This document shows, one piece after another, positions 1 to 9,082 of a DNA stretch of 64,000 nt (the first letter of the stretch is position 1; every line of letters begins with the position of its first letter). Under the pieces are notes generated by a model. It was not told the origin of the DNA. It worked only from the letters and a program-made list of their open reading frames with translations, and searched no databases. The position numbers were made by a program, and so were the translations under genes. The stretch covers positions 370,910-434,909 of the forward strand of contig CBDFFN010000021.1 in NCBI GenBank assembly GCA_965246795.1. Direction: 5' to 3'. Source of the DNA: JAJXWB01 sp965246795 (GTDB lineage Bacteria; Pseudomonadota; Alphaproteobacteria; Rhizobiales; Beijerinckiaceae).

Positions 1-73
1 ACGGATCGTAAGCGCTTGCACTACGATAAGCCGTTATACTACGTTGTCTTAGAGCGATCTGACGGGGATTATC

Positions 74-466
74 ATGAGGTGCCTGGCAGCACTTGCGACT
101 GTTTTGTGTGTGGCAACTTCTGGTGCAGCACAATGTTGCGGTGTGCCAAGCCCAACGCTTTTAAATGGTGGAGGCATTTTAATGTCGGTTGCACCCGGCG
201 AGACCTGTGTCTTTTCACTGAATGCGCAGGGCGACGGATTGGGTGCAGACAGTGGTTACAACCGAAATAGCTACATTACGATACTCGACAACAAAATTGT
301 CGAACGCCCCAAGCATGGACAGGCAGGCTTACACGGAAAGCTAAGTTTGGGATATAACGCTGACGCCAAATATCGCGGTCAGGACCACTTTATGGTCGAA
401 CGGGTCGTAGAATCCGGCGGCCAGAAGCAGACACAACGCATCTCGGTTACGGTTGAAGTGCAGTAG
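74..466 (+). CDS. small exported protein, unknown function
   Basis: A 130-residue protein with a clear N-terminal signal peptide: Arg at position 3, a hydrophobic core over residues 4-16 and an Ala-rich cleavage region near GAAQ (about residues 17-20). A Cys pair follows the cleavage site, but Gln at -1 does not fit a lipobox, so a soluble periplasmic or secreted protein is more likely than a lipoprotein. The mature part is Gly-rich and polar and ends in a short beta-strand-like tail (ISVTVEVQ), as in small Ig-like exported proteins of rhizobia. No catalytic motif is visible. An overlapping frame starting at 16 has no coding character and was not chosen. Confidence 0.6.
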   Translation: MRCLAALATVLCVATSGAAQCCGVPSPTLLNGGGILMSVAPGETCVFSLNAQGDGLGADSGYNRNSYITILDNKIVERPKHGQAGLHGKLSLGYNADAKYRGQDHFMVERVVESGGQKQTQRISVTVEVQ

Positions 467-880
467 CGTTAGCCGGCGAAGCCAGGTGAAGCGCGGGAGC
501 CGGCAGGACACGGCAAGCGCGCGGACTCGGAATGGGCACGCTTTGTTCGCTTGGTGTTCTGCCGTGGCGTTATTGCTGCGATAACGTCACGGAAGTCACT
601 ATGCAGCGTTTGCTGCGTTGCTGCCGAATCGGATGACAATTCGGTCATTGATCTGGCGGCCTTCATCTGATGATGCGGCACTAGCCGCAGCATTAGCGTT
701 TGCGAGCGCAAGCTTCGACGCTGAGCCCTCAAAAAGCACAGCCTCTTCCCGCTTCGATCGCGAACACGATCCTGCCGAGTGCGAATGTCGACAGTGACGG
801 CTTGAACGAACAGATGATTTGAGATCACGGAACGACTCTTGGCCGGGTCCGCTTAAGACTACGGCTGCCGGAGCGACTTG
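467..880. other. no convincing gene
   Basis: Open frames on the minus strand cross this stretch but are Arg/Ser-rich, overlap one another and show no recognisable domain. I see no clear terminator or tRNA. Confidence 0.4.
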
Positions 881-1051
881 ATGATCACCGATCAGACCAG
901 CGTGTTTCTGGCTGCGTTTGCGCAGGCAGCCGAAGTGAAGCGATACCTTTCGTGCATTCACATACTCGGGCGTTTCGAGAATTTTTTCGAAATCGCTCCG
1001 ACAGACACCGAGAAGCGCATCGCGCACGTTCTCGCCCGTCTCGCAGACTAG
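881..1051 (+). CDS. possible 56-residue protein
   Basis: An ATG-started frame of 56 codons ending in TAG. The product (MITDQTSVFLAAFAQAAEVK... ending HVLARLAD) alternates hydrophobic and charged residues like a small helical protein and uses varied codons, unlike the Arg/Ser-rich shadow frames around it. No ribosome binding site of strong consensus precedes it and no family is recognised. It is the only plausible coding stretch in the 1.6 kb between the exported protein and the YihY gene. It could still be chance. Confidence 0.35.
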   Translation: MITDQTSVFLAAFAQAAEVKRYLSCIHILGRFENFFEIAPTDTEKRIAHVLARLAD

Positions 1052-2106
1052 ACTTTGCTTGGCTTGGTTTCGGGTACGGCTGCACGAGGGTGGGCGCATG
1101 GACGCGCGAGACAAGGACGTCGAAGCCGCCACCGCGCGGGCAGCAGTTGAGGCAGCGCACGGCGGTCCATTGATGCCTCACGGACCGTTGGGAAAGCTGC
1201 GAGCAACAGTCGCCAGTGCTGGTGAAGGTTTGCCAGTCGGCACCTCATTCTTCCTGCCGCCGCCGAAGGCTTAGCGCCATCTATCGTCGCCGTCCTCGGC
1301 ATTGAAGATCGCGAACACTGATCATAGCAACCCTCGTCAGCTCTGTTTGGAGCCTGGGATATTTCCTAATTTACAGTCCTAAGGCGATCAAGCAAAATCG
1401 CCGTTGACCGGCCAATACAATCTTCGACGCTTCTACTTTAGACAATCGTCGGCTTGCAGCGGTGACCATTTGCGTCGCGCCTCAGGCGCTTTCGCAAGTG
1501 AGGTAAGACAACTTTCGACGGCCCTGCCCCGCCCGCACGTTGCAGTGGCACGCACTGCGCATCGCATCGACGCTTGCGCCGCGTCGGGTACGCGGTCCAT
1601 GACCTCAAAGCCTAGTCTGATGGTGCTATCGACTATGGTTCCGGGCACGAACCGAGCGTGGACCGCAGACTAAATTGCTGATCGGTAGGAAAGAAACAGC
1701 TTCTGCTTCATTGGCAAGAAGGCTCGACGACAGTCGGGCTTAGGCGTACGGACGAGACGCCCCCCTATTGTTTCGTTCGTGCGCCGTTTTGGTTCGGCAC
1801 GCCGCGCCACCCTGCCTATTCCCGCGTGCAGCGCTCTCGCCGCCCTGAGCTATCTGGACGCAGGTGACCGCGTTTTTCTGCGATAATCAGTAAAACAACG
1901 GCGTCACGGCACAGCCTGCGGCCGTATCGGTAACTTCATGACGCTGTTGACGCTACTGACCTAAACCATCGACGTCGACTGAAGCCTAGTGCATGCACCG
2001 GGCCTTTCCATAGGCACATCGCAGCCTTGCGGCCTTCTTCAACGGCAAAGTAGCCGGCGAGTATCGGGGATGGCCGTTCGTAGCGGATTAGCGACGCAAG
2101 GAACGG
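1052..2106. other. 1 kb without a supported gene
   Basis: A short frame from ATG 1098 to 1274 (58 codons, MDARDKDVEAAT...) could be a small protein but has no recognised family. The rest shows no consistent coding frame. The stretch immediately before 2107 carries AAGGA, used as ribosome binding site by the YihY gene. Confidence 0.35.
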
Positions 2107-3123
2107 TTGAGCCAGGTCACCCGTTCAAACGCGGACATGCATGAAACGACGAAATCCCCGAGCCTAATCCATCTTGCAACGGCGCTTGCGTTGCTTGCAT
2201 TCTTGCCCGCGGCTGGCACCCCGAAAGATACGTCGGTCGCTCCTGGCTCAACGACGGGTGGCGCGCTGCTACCGCAGCCAAAATCTGACATAAAGTCTAT
2301 CCTGCTCGGCACATATCAGGCCTTCGTCGACGACCGTACTCTTGCCGTCTCGGCCGGCACGACTTTTTATGGACTACTCGCACTTTTTCCGGCGATCGCA
2401 TCCCTGGTCTCTATAGTCAGTCTGTTCGCTGACAGTTCTTCGGTCAGCACGCAGATGGACGCTTTGACCGGCTTTTTACCCGGTGGAGCGCTGGACATTA
2501 TCAAAGAGCAGATCACGCGGATCACGTCGAAAGGAGATGCTGCGCTAGGAGGCGCCTTTGCGCTCGGACTTCTCACGTCCGTCTGGAGCGCGAACGCTGG
2601 AATAAAGGCGATGTTCGATGCTTTGAATGTCGCCTACGGGCTGAAAGAGCGCCGTGGCTTCATCGCCCTCAATGCGATCGCTATGGCCTTCACGGTCGGC
2701 TTCATAGCGCTAACAGCTTTGTCGGCGTTTCTTCTCGTTGTTCTGACCCCTCTCCTTCAACGCTTCGGACAAAACGATGCGGTCCACTACGCCTTGCTGA
2801 TTGGACGTTGGCCGCTGCTGTTCGCTCTCCTGAGCATTGCGATCGCCCTCCTCTACCGCTTCGGCCCCTCGCCCCAAGATCGTCACTGGCGCTGGTTGAC
2901 GCCCGGCAGCATCTTCGCGGCACTCGCATGGTGCATCGTGTCGACGGCCTTTTCGTATTACGCAACGAACTTTGGCTCGTACAAAGCAACGTACGGGTCT
3001 TTAGGTGCTGCAATAGGCTTGATGACTTGGATGTGGCTTTCGATCACGGTCATACTGCTTGGCGCTGAGTTGAATGCTCAAATCGATAAGTCGACTGACG
3101 CAAAGCGCGAAGACCCTATCTAA
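2107..3123 (+). CDS. YihY/virulence factor BrkB family membrane protein
   Basis: A 338-residue inner-membrane protein of the YihY/BrkB family (function poorly defined; once taken for ribonuclease BN, now seen as a possible transporter). The family core runs from about residue 60 to 325: the conserved region around GTTFYGLLALFPAIASLVSI, several further hydrophobic helices, and the C-terminal YKATYGSLGAAIGLMTWMWL block followed by LLGAELNAQID, which is the strongest family signature. Start is TTG at 2107, five bases after AAGGA; an in-frame ATG at 2137 is the alternative. Residues 20-40 add an unusual extra hydrophobic segment before the family domain. It stands alone. Confidence 0.9.
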   Translation: MSQVTRSNADMHETTKSPSLIHLATALALLAFLPAAGTPKDTSVAPGSTTGGALLPQPKSDIKSILLGTYQAFVDDRTLAVSAGTTFYGLLALFPAIASLVSIVSLFADSSSVSTQMDALTGFLPGGALDIIKEQITRITSKGDAALGGAFALGLLTSVWSANAGIKAMFDALNVAYGLKERRGFIALNAIAMAFTVGFIALTALSAFLLVVLTPLLQRFGQNDAVHYALLIGRWPLLFALLSIAIALLYRFGPSPQDRHWRWLTPGSIFAALAWCIVSTAFSYYATNFGSYKATYGSLGAAIGLMTWMWLSITVILLGAELNAQIDKSTDAKREDPI

Positions 3124-3343
3124 GTAGCGTTAGCGTAGCCTCAACCCCGCAGCGCCTTTGGCCACGTAGCGGCTCTTGTCGCCTGCCTGACACAAGACTG
3201 TCCCACCCTATACCAGTGAACAATCCAGTGAGCGGCGTGAGTGTGGTTAGTTGAAATTATTGGAAACAGTGGAGCCGACTGAACTTGTCGTCCATGCGCA
3301 TCTTGTTTGGCTGTTGCCTTCACCATTGGAAACGAATCTGCTG

Positions 3344-3721
3344 CTAGATGGTTGCTTCGCGTCCGGGTGCAGTCCTCGCATGTCTGCTCACCGCCCGTCT
3401 CCGAATGGCGCGCCCTTCAACAGATTGATGCGTCAGGTTGACAATTAGCCGAAGCGATGAAGATGCCGCGAAGGTAACGGCTATACGCGCGGCGATGATC
3501 GCCGGTGTACCTGTTCGGGGGTTGCGACCTTCACGCTCGGTCTTTTTGATTGCCCGAAAGACACCGAAAGCGCGGAGAGACAATACGCCGTAAATGGCCA
3601 GAGCTTCCGCCATCTCCAGCAGTATGTCATCAACTAGTCTCGCGCACTCGGCTTTCCTGAGACCGCCGCGTCGGACAGCGGCTTTGGCAAGTGATATTCG
3701 CGTGCATGTTTCGATAGGCAT
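3344..3721 (-). CDS. IHF-alpha-like DNA-binding protein
   Basis: A 125-residue HU/IHF family protein. Residues 8-50 match the helical dimerisation part (SLAKAAVRRGGLRKAECARL, then VDDILLEMAEAL), followed by SLRAFGVF and the beta-arm with GRNPRTGTPAIIAARIAV, where the Pro that intercalates in DNA is kept in the RNPRTG motif. The arrangement is closer to IHF alpha than to HU. About 25 residues of basic C-terminal extension follow the normal end of the family. ATG start at 3721 with no strong ribosome binding site. It is probably an accessory paralogue rather than the housekeeping copy, an inference from the divergent arm and the accessory surroundings. Confidence 0.8.
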   Translation of the reverse strand: MPIETCTRISLAKAAVRRGGLRKAECARLVDDILLEMAEALAIYGVLSLRAFGVFRAIKKTEREGRNPRTGTPAIIAARIAVTFAASSSLRLIVNLTHQSVEGRAIRRRAVSRHARTAPGREATI

Positions 3722-4564
3722 GGCGGTGCTAATAGCGTCTGCCAGCGGGCTGTCCTCTAATCTAAAATAGGCTTAAATCATTTCTCGATGCCGCTAGGGC
3801 TTCGCGAAGCTTTCGTGGCTCGTCATTCGCACAGAGCGGCTGGGTGCCAGCAAGCAAAAGCGCAGGTCCGGGCACTCCCGAAAACGCACAGGCCGTGGGT
3901 GAGAGAATGCGTCTCGCATAGGCTTTGAGTGGCCCCGCTCACCTGCCTACCGACTGCATGCAATCGCGGCTTGCTAGCGAAGCCGTTTCAATGTGCGGCT
4001 GAGACGGCGACCACAAAGAGATCGCACGCTGCCATCTCTGTCGGGCCGATTCTGGAGTTTCGGCCTGATGTTCCGTCACTAGAGCGTAGAGGGGATGGCT
4101 TCATGGAGCGCAGAAGGCCTGTCGCTCGATGCGTAGCGTGGTCACTGCTGCTTCAGCTTATTCCCGTGCCGTTGCAGTCCATCACAGGATCAAAACCGAA
4201 GGCGATTGCCTCAAGTGCCAGCAGGATCGCGATAAGGGCGAAGGCTATATCGACCGACCATTCGAGGTGGCTCGATTACGGAACTTCGAGGAGGTCGAAG
4301 CGGTACATCCGTTAGCATGATGGGCGTTGCGTATGGTAGTCTTATGCTTGCTCGAGAGGCGGACCCGTGATCGGCGCGCTGAAGATGTCATCCAGGTTGA
4401 GCGGATCGGTCGGACTTGGGGACAAGTCGTCGCGATCCCTACCTTCATCGACAGGATTCGAGGGCCGGCGATGAAGGCGAACCGTGTGTATTCAGGCTGG
4501 CCGCAAACTCAAGATATTCCTGGAGCGGCGGTGGTCTCGGCGTGGCAGAGTTCGAGCGGTGATG
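3722..4564. other. region with only weak small ORFs
   Basis: Two plus-strand frames are possible small genes: 4129-4320 (63 codons, with a CLKC pair and a mixed, protein-like sequence) and 4327-4629 (100 codons, TTG start). Neither has a recognised family or good ribosome binding site, and the second overlaps the 3' end of the opposite-strand gene at 4565-4795. The first 400 bases of the stretch show nothing. Confidence 0.3.
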
Positions 4565-4795
4565 TTACCCGGCCAGCCTTCGACGCTTGCGCCTGTGGTG
4601 GTCGACTATGCGTGTTGAAGACGACGTAAAGACCCCGGCGGTTATGATCGGCGCAGCACACTGGGCACAGCGTCTTTCTGCATCTCGAAAAAACGCATGT
4701 GCCTGCGCAACTGGCATTAGCTGCCAAGCGCCGCCCACCAGCGCTTCGCAATTTTCGGCCATTGAACGTTCGACGCAGACTTCGACAACGGCCAC
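4565..4795 (-). CDS. small protein with CxxC and His pair, possible zinc knuckle
   Basis: A 76-residue protein starting at GTG 4795, preceded by AGGAAAAGG at good spacing; an internal ATG at 4762 is possible. Residues 12-30 (MAENCEALVGGAWQLMPVAQ) precede RRCAQCAAPI, and a His-His pair follows near the basic C-terminus, so a single Cys2His2-type metal site is likely (inference). Similar short proteins with a valine/alanine core and one CxxC are common orphans in rhizobia. The start lies 24 bases after the ClpP-like gene, so the two are probably one transcript. Function unknown. Confidence 0.6.
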   Translation of the reverse strand: MAVVEVCVERSMAENCEALVGGAWQLMPVAQAHAFFRDAERRCAQCAAPIITAGVFTSSSTRIVDHHRRKRRRLAG

Positions 4796-4819
4796 GCGCC
4801 TTTTCCTGCGAGCGACGCT

Positions 4820-5389
4820 TCAGAGAACCGCTTCGATCAATCCCAACTCTTTGGCTTCGTTTGCTTCCAGATACCAATTTGCAGGAGCGCGCTCAAGGAC
4901 TTCATCCATCGTCACGCGCGAACCTCGAATCAAGTTCTCGAATCCTTCGTTCTGAATTGCGATCGACGCTTCGATCTCGTGCAAAGCGGCCTTCACAGTC
5001 GCGACGCACGTCGTGAGCGGACCGTCGATTGTTAGCGTCTTGGAAAGCTTCCGCTCGTGTATCATCAACCGCGCTCCACGAGTGAGGTAGCGGTTCTCGC
5101 GCTTGAAGAAGCTCATGAAGGTTGCACCGGCCGAATAGATCATCGCTTTGCCGAGGAATACGAAGCGACGCGTTCCGTCGATTTCACTGGCGAACCGCAC
5201 GTCTTCGCCCATCATACGCGCGACTTCGGGATCGCCGCCAAGAGTCGACAACTCAGCCACAACGAGCGCTTTGCCTTCGGAGCGGGCAAGCTGATCGCGG
5301 AAGCTTCGATACATGTCGTAATCGACGTTGCCCGACAGCAGAATTGTCGGCGCATGAAAATCTGGCGCGGTGAGTGGCTGGTCGGTCAT
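4820..5389 (-). CDS. ClpP-like serine protease
   Basis: A 189-residue protein of the ClpP/crotonase-fold peptidase S14 family. Visible landmarks are the N-terminal strand (TILLSGNVDYDMY), the LSTLGGDPEVA block matching the ClpP region that follows the substrate-binding loop, AMIYSAGATFMSFF at the position of the catalytic Ser, LMIHERKL at the catalytic His, and the C-terminal WYLEANEAKELGLIEAVL block, where ClpP normally has its RD-FMSAEEA-YGLID segment. The catalytic Ser and His are thus present; the third residue is less certain. This is not housekeeping ClpP: no clpX neighbours and divergent active-site context. ATG start with AGGAGAAG just upstream. Confidence 0.8.
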   Translation of the reverse strand: MTDQPLTAPDFHAPTILLSGNVDYDMYRSFRDQLARSEGKALVVAELSTLGGDPEVARMMGEDVRFASEIDGTRRFVFLGKAMIYSAGATFMSFFKRENRYLTRGARLMIHERKLSKTLTIDGPLTTCVATVKAALHEIEASIAIQNEGFENLIRGSRVTMDEVLERAPANWYLEANEAKELGLIEAVL

Positions 5390-5488
5390 GGCTTCTCCTA
5401 AGCCGGCACCGGCAAAACACGTGCCGGGCAGACCCCACCGTCATTTTTGAGAGGGATCACGTTCGTCGCAACGACCTGCTGGATGTCA

Positions 5489-7427
5489 CTACATCTCGAC
5501 CATCGTGCCGAGTTCGACGACGCGAGACGGCGGGATGAGGAAGTAGTCCGGCGCGCGCACGGCGTTGCGCGTCATGAACGCATACAGGCGCTCCTGCCAG
5601 GCGGACACATCGGGGCGCAGCGATGGGATCGGAACTTCGCGGCCGAGGAAGAACGACGCGAGGGAGACATCTTCGCCCAGCGTCTCGCTATGCGCAGTCA
5701 ACGTCGCAGGGATGTTGGGCTTCTCGGCGAAGCCAAAGATCACCTCGACCTGCCGAATGCCGGGCGCCAGCTGCTTGACGTGCATGCGACTTGCTTCGCT
5801 GACGCGTGGGGCACGGGCGGTCGTGACCTTCAGCAGCACTAGCGGCTCATGCACGACGCCGTTGTGTTTAAGATTCAGCGACAGCGCGGAGGGCACCGCG
5901 TCCTCCCGCGTCGTGAAATAGATCGCTGGCTTATGCACGCGCACTGGCGGCGACGGACCCGACAGCTGCGCAACGAACGCTCGCAGCGACATTGCGTCCT
6001 TCTCGCATCGGGCGAGCGCTACCTCACGACCTCGTCGCCACGACAGCATGAGCGTGACGACGATCGCGCCACAAGCAGCGGAAACCAGCCGCCGTCCGGT
6101 ATCTTGTGGACGTTCGAGGCGACGAAGGTAAGATCGAGCATAAGGAATGCGAGCACAGCCGGCCCGACGACCGCCCAAGGCCAGCGCCAGACGCCACGGG
6201 CGACGGTCGCGACCAGGATTGTCGTCACGAGCATGTCCCCGGCGACGGCGATGCCGTACGCGTTGGCGAGCGCGTCGGAATTCCGAAAACCAAATACGAG
6301 CCCAAGAACCGCGATCGCAAGCAGCCAGTTGATCTGCGGCACGTAGACCTGCCCGACGGCCTCGTCGGACGTCTGCCTCACCTCCAGGCGCGGCAAGGCC
6401 CCGAGCTGGATCGCCTGCTGCACGAGCGCGAAGGCGCCCGAGATGACGGCCTGCTCGCGATCACCGTCGCGCAAGTCGTCAGGATCACCGCCGGTATCAA
6501 CAGACTTGAAGGCACGAGCAGGAAGAAGGGATTCGACGCTGCGGCCGGATCCGACAGCACCAATGCGCCCTGGCCGAGGTAGTTGAGGAACAGCGCCGGC
6601 ATAACGAACGCGAACCAGTCGATGCGGATCGCGCCCCGACCGAAGTGACCCATGTCGGCGTAGAGCGCTTCGCCGCCGGTCAGCGCGAGGAACACGGACC
6701 CGAGGACCGTAAAGGCGACCCAGTCGTTCGCGTGCGCGACGAAGGCAAGCGCATTACGCGGATCGAGCGCTGCGATCACGCCCGGGTGCTTTAAGACGTT
6801 CCAGACGCCGAGAGCCGCCAGCAGCATGAACCACAGCGCCATGATGGGCCCAAAATATCGACCCACTTTGCCGCTGCCCCGGCTCTGGATCAGGAACAAC
6901 CCGATCAGCACGACCGCGGCGAGGGGTACGACGTAGGGCTTCAAAAGCGGCGTCGCGATCTCGACGCCTTCGATGGCGCTGAGCACGGAGATCGCCGGCG
7001 TGATCATCGCATCGCCGAAAAACAGCGAAGCGCCGCCCAGCCCAATGACGAGAAGAGTGCTTTTTAAGCGGCCGGTTGCCGGCAACGCCAGCGAGAGCAG
7101 CGCCATCGTGCCGCCCTCGCCTTCGTTGTCGGCGCGCATGACCACGAGCACGTATTTTACCGCAACGACGAGAACGATCGCCCAGAAGACGAGCGAAAGG
7201 ACACCTAGCACGACAGCCGGGTCTTCAGGACTACCTGAGGCCTTAATTGATTCTCGAAATGCGTAGATCGGGCTTGTGCCGATATCGCCGAATACGACCC
7301 CTAGCGCGCCGAGCATGAGGACGCTGCGGGCAGGATGCGCCGCTTTCGCCTCGGTCGATACGGCAGCCGTGCCTGCGCCAGATAGTTTTTCGTCGCCGGA
7401 TGTCGGCATGGCTGTGGTCCTGCGCAT
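5489..7427 (-). pseudogene. kup: kup potassium uptake transporter, two frameshifts
   Basis: The stretch encodes a nearly full-length Kup low-affinity K+/H+ symporter (about 645 codons), but in three frames. Codons from 7427 to about 6455 give the N-terminal half, including FGDIGTSPIYAFRES and DNEGEGGTMALLSL. A one-base loss near 6455, where VIAS should be followed by QAV, moves it to the frame continuing with QAVISGAFALVQQAIQLG to about 6080. A second one-base loss near 6080, after GGWFPLLV, moves it to the frame holding the soluble C-terminal domain (about 6080-5489). No internal stop or other decay is seen, so the lesions are recent or are sequencing errors. If real, the product ends inside the membrane domain. 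Confidence 0.9.
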
Positions 7428-7559
7428 CGACTTGTGGCCTTGGACACTCAGCTCGGCTTGGAGCCGCGGATGACGCGATGCAATCCACGATCGCGTTCAC
7501 GCAACATCATCAATTTCGCGCGTGATCTTAGCTGCAAATCGAGGGCGATCGAACCAGAG

Positions 7560-7799
7560 CTAGGGAGGACCACCCTTGTCTCGCAACAGGGTATGGGCGT
7601 CGACATCCAGCGCCTTCGCGATGCGCTCGATGTTGTCGATTGAGACATTACGTTCGCTGCGTTCGACGCTGCTCAAATACGTCCTGTTGATACCTGACTC
7701 GTGCGCCAACGCCTCCTGCGTAAGGGCGGCCTTGGCCCGCAGCCGGCGCATGTTTTTCGCCAGCACGTCCCGCAACAGCCCTTTGTGGGTTCGCTTCAC
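7560..7799 (-). CDS. XRE-family transcriptional regulator
   Basis: A 79-residue protein consisting almost entirely of one helix-turn-helix domain of the lambda-repressor/XRE type: LRAKAALTQEALAHESGINR is helices 1-3, then TYLSSVERSERNVSIDNIER and IAKALDVDAHTLL, a textbook HTH_3 pattern. GTG start at 7799. No sensor domain is fused. The tandem TTTTAAGnGTAC-type repeats at 7825-7850 lie just upstream of its start and between it and the divergent exported protein, so autoregulation and control of that neighbour are likely (inference). Confidence 0.85.
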   Translation of the reverse strand: MKRTHKGLLRDVLAKNMRRLRAKAALTQEALAHESGINRTYLSSVERSERNVSIDNIERIAKALDVDAHTLLRDKGGPP

Positions 7800-7824
7800 C
7801 CATCAAGGCGTCGCAAGACAACGG

Positions 7825-7850
7825 TTTTAAGTGTACCGCTTTTAAGGTAC
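7825..7850. promoter_or_regulatory. tandem repeat operator candidate
   Basis: Two direct copies, TTTTAAGTGTAC at 7825 and TTTTAAGGTAC at 7840, are spaced 15 bases start to start in the divergent region between the XRE gene and the plus-strand gene at 7909. Position and repetition suggest the binding site of the adjacent XRE protein; this is an inference. Confidence 0.45.
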
Positions 7851-7908
7851 ATTCGTCGCACTGGTAGCGGCAGCCAGAGGTTGTCGCTGTGGGGAATGGG
7901 ACCGCACT

Positions 7909-9021
7909 ATGGGTGGTGCAACGAAGATCGCGACGGCAGTCGCCAGCTTCTTCGCAATAATGACGGCCATATCCTATGCGCTCGTCAGTCCACGGGTGCC
8001 TTCAGCTCGAGAGGCCGAAACGACGAAGGTAGAATTTAGCAAGTCGTCCACCGCCGGTTGCTGGTCGATTGCGGACGCCACCGAACGGCTGAAATGCACC
8101 GATCTCTGGTCTGATCAGGCGCCGTCGACGCCAAGAGCACCTGCCCCCGAAATGGCTCAACCGCCAGCCTCGACTGAAACTCAGCTTTCGCAACCGAGAG
8201 ACCCTAGCCCACTGCAAAAGTCAGCCGGCGCCGCGATGCCAACTGCCTCAGGCACAAAAACGATAGACACAGCTGAAGACATCGCTTTCATCGTCGTCAC
8301 CGCCGACTTTGCGAACAAACTGTGCGGCGAGCGCGAAGCACCCATTATCGCTGCGCGTAAGCGCAATGGGATTAAGCTAAGCAAAGCCGTGGTCGATCGC
8401 ACGGTTGTCGAGACCGAGTGGTCGATCAAGAAAATCGGCGTACCCGCGTTTTGTGAAGCGTTTCGCAAAGGAATGAACGGAGAGCCAGCAACGACGACGA
8501 CGCCCGCCTCGTCGTCGGGAACGTTTAATATGACACCGAGCGAATTGACGAATGGCTATAGCGCGCGGTTGCGACAGGACAAAGACGACGGAATCAAGAA
8601 TTGTGTTCCGGACAAAGGCTTTATCTCGTGCAGTTTCGAGGACGAAGCATTCCGTGGATCAGTGAAACAACTCAAAGCGATGAACCTCGTCGATGGGAAC
8701 ATCATGAGCCAACAGTTGCTTCTGATCGGTCTGATGGAGGGGAAGGTGAGCTATGTCTCGATCGCTGGTAACCGTGGAGACCCCGCTAATTCGCTGGGCT
8801 TCGCGGGGAAAGTCGGCAGTATGTTGCACTTCCTTGGCCCGCGACTGACCGATAAAGAGATCGACAAGCTTCTCGGCAAACTGAAGATAATGCGCGGCGA
8901 TAGTGATACGACGATCGTGAATCCCACAACAGAGATTACTGATTCATTTGCGGTCCGCTGCGTGGCGAGAGACTCGAAAGTCTCGACACTCGTGGGCTGC
9001 AGATTTGATCCGCGATTTTAG
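7909..9021 (+). CDS. exported or membrane-anchored protein, unknown function
   Basis: A 370-residue protein. Residues 5-28 are a hydrophobic segment after a short positive N-terminus (signal anchor or signal peptide). Residues 70-120 are Pro/Ser/Thr/Gln-rich and probably a disordered linker; two folded-looking stretches follow, residues 125-195 (with paired Cys) and 215-370 (with Cys at about 241, 247, 354 and 363). No enzyme motif is visible. The last region, with MEGKVSYVSIAGNRGDPANS, resembles small periplasmic domains of unknown role in alphaproteobacteria. It is transcribed away from the XRE regulator and may share its operator. Confidence 0.65.
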   Translation: MGGATKIATAVASFFAIMTAISYALVSPRVPSAREAETTKVEFSKSSTAGCWSIADATERLKCTDLWSDQAPSTPRAPAPEMAQPPASTETQLSQPRDPSPLQKSAGAAMPTASGTKTIDTAEDIAFIVVTADFANKLCGEREAPIIAARKRNGIKLSKAVVDRTVVETEWSIKKIGVPAFCEAFRKGMNGEPATTTTPASSSGTFNMTPSELTNGYSARLRQDKDDGIKNCVPDKGFISCSFEDEAFRGSVKQLKAMNLVDGNIMSQQLLLIGLMEGKVSYVSIAGNRGDPANSLGFAGKVGSMLHFLGPRLTDKEIDKLLGKLKIMRGDSDTTIVNPTTEITDSFAVRCVARDSKVSTLVGCRFDPRF

Positions 9022-9082
9022 CTCGGCACCACCGTCTCAGTTTCGATGATACTGAATGCTTCGTGGCAAAACAATTTCGCGC

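Noticed and set aside
469..1132. Minus-strand frames of 119 and 177 codons
   Set aside because: Arg/Ser-rich, overlapping each other, no domain, no ribosome binding site.
1433..1648. Minus-strand 71-codon frame
   Set aside because: Somewhat protein-like but without family, start signal or neighbours; overlaps a plus-strand frame of equal quality.
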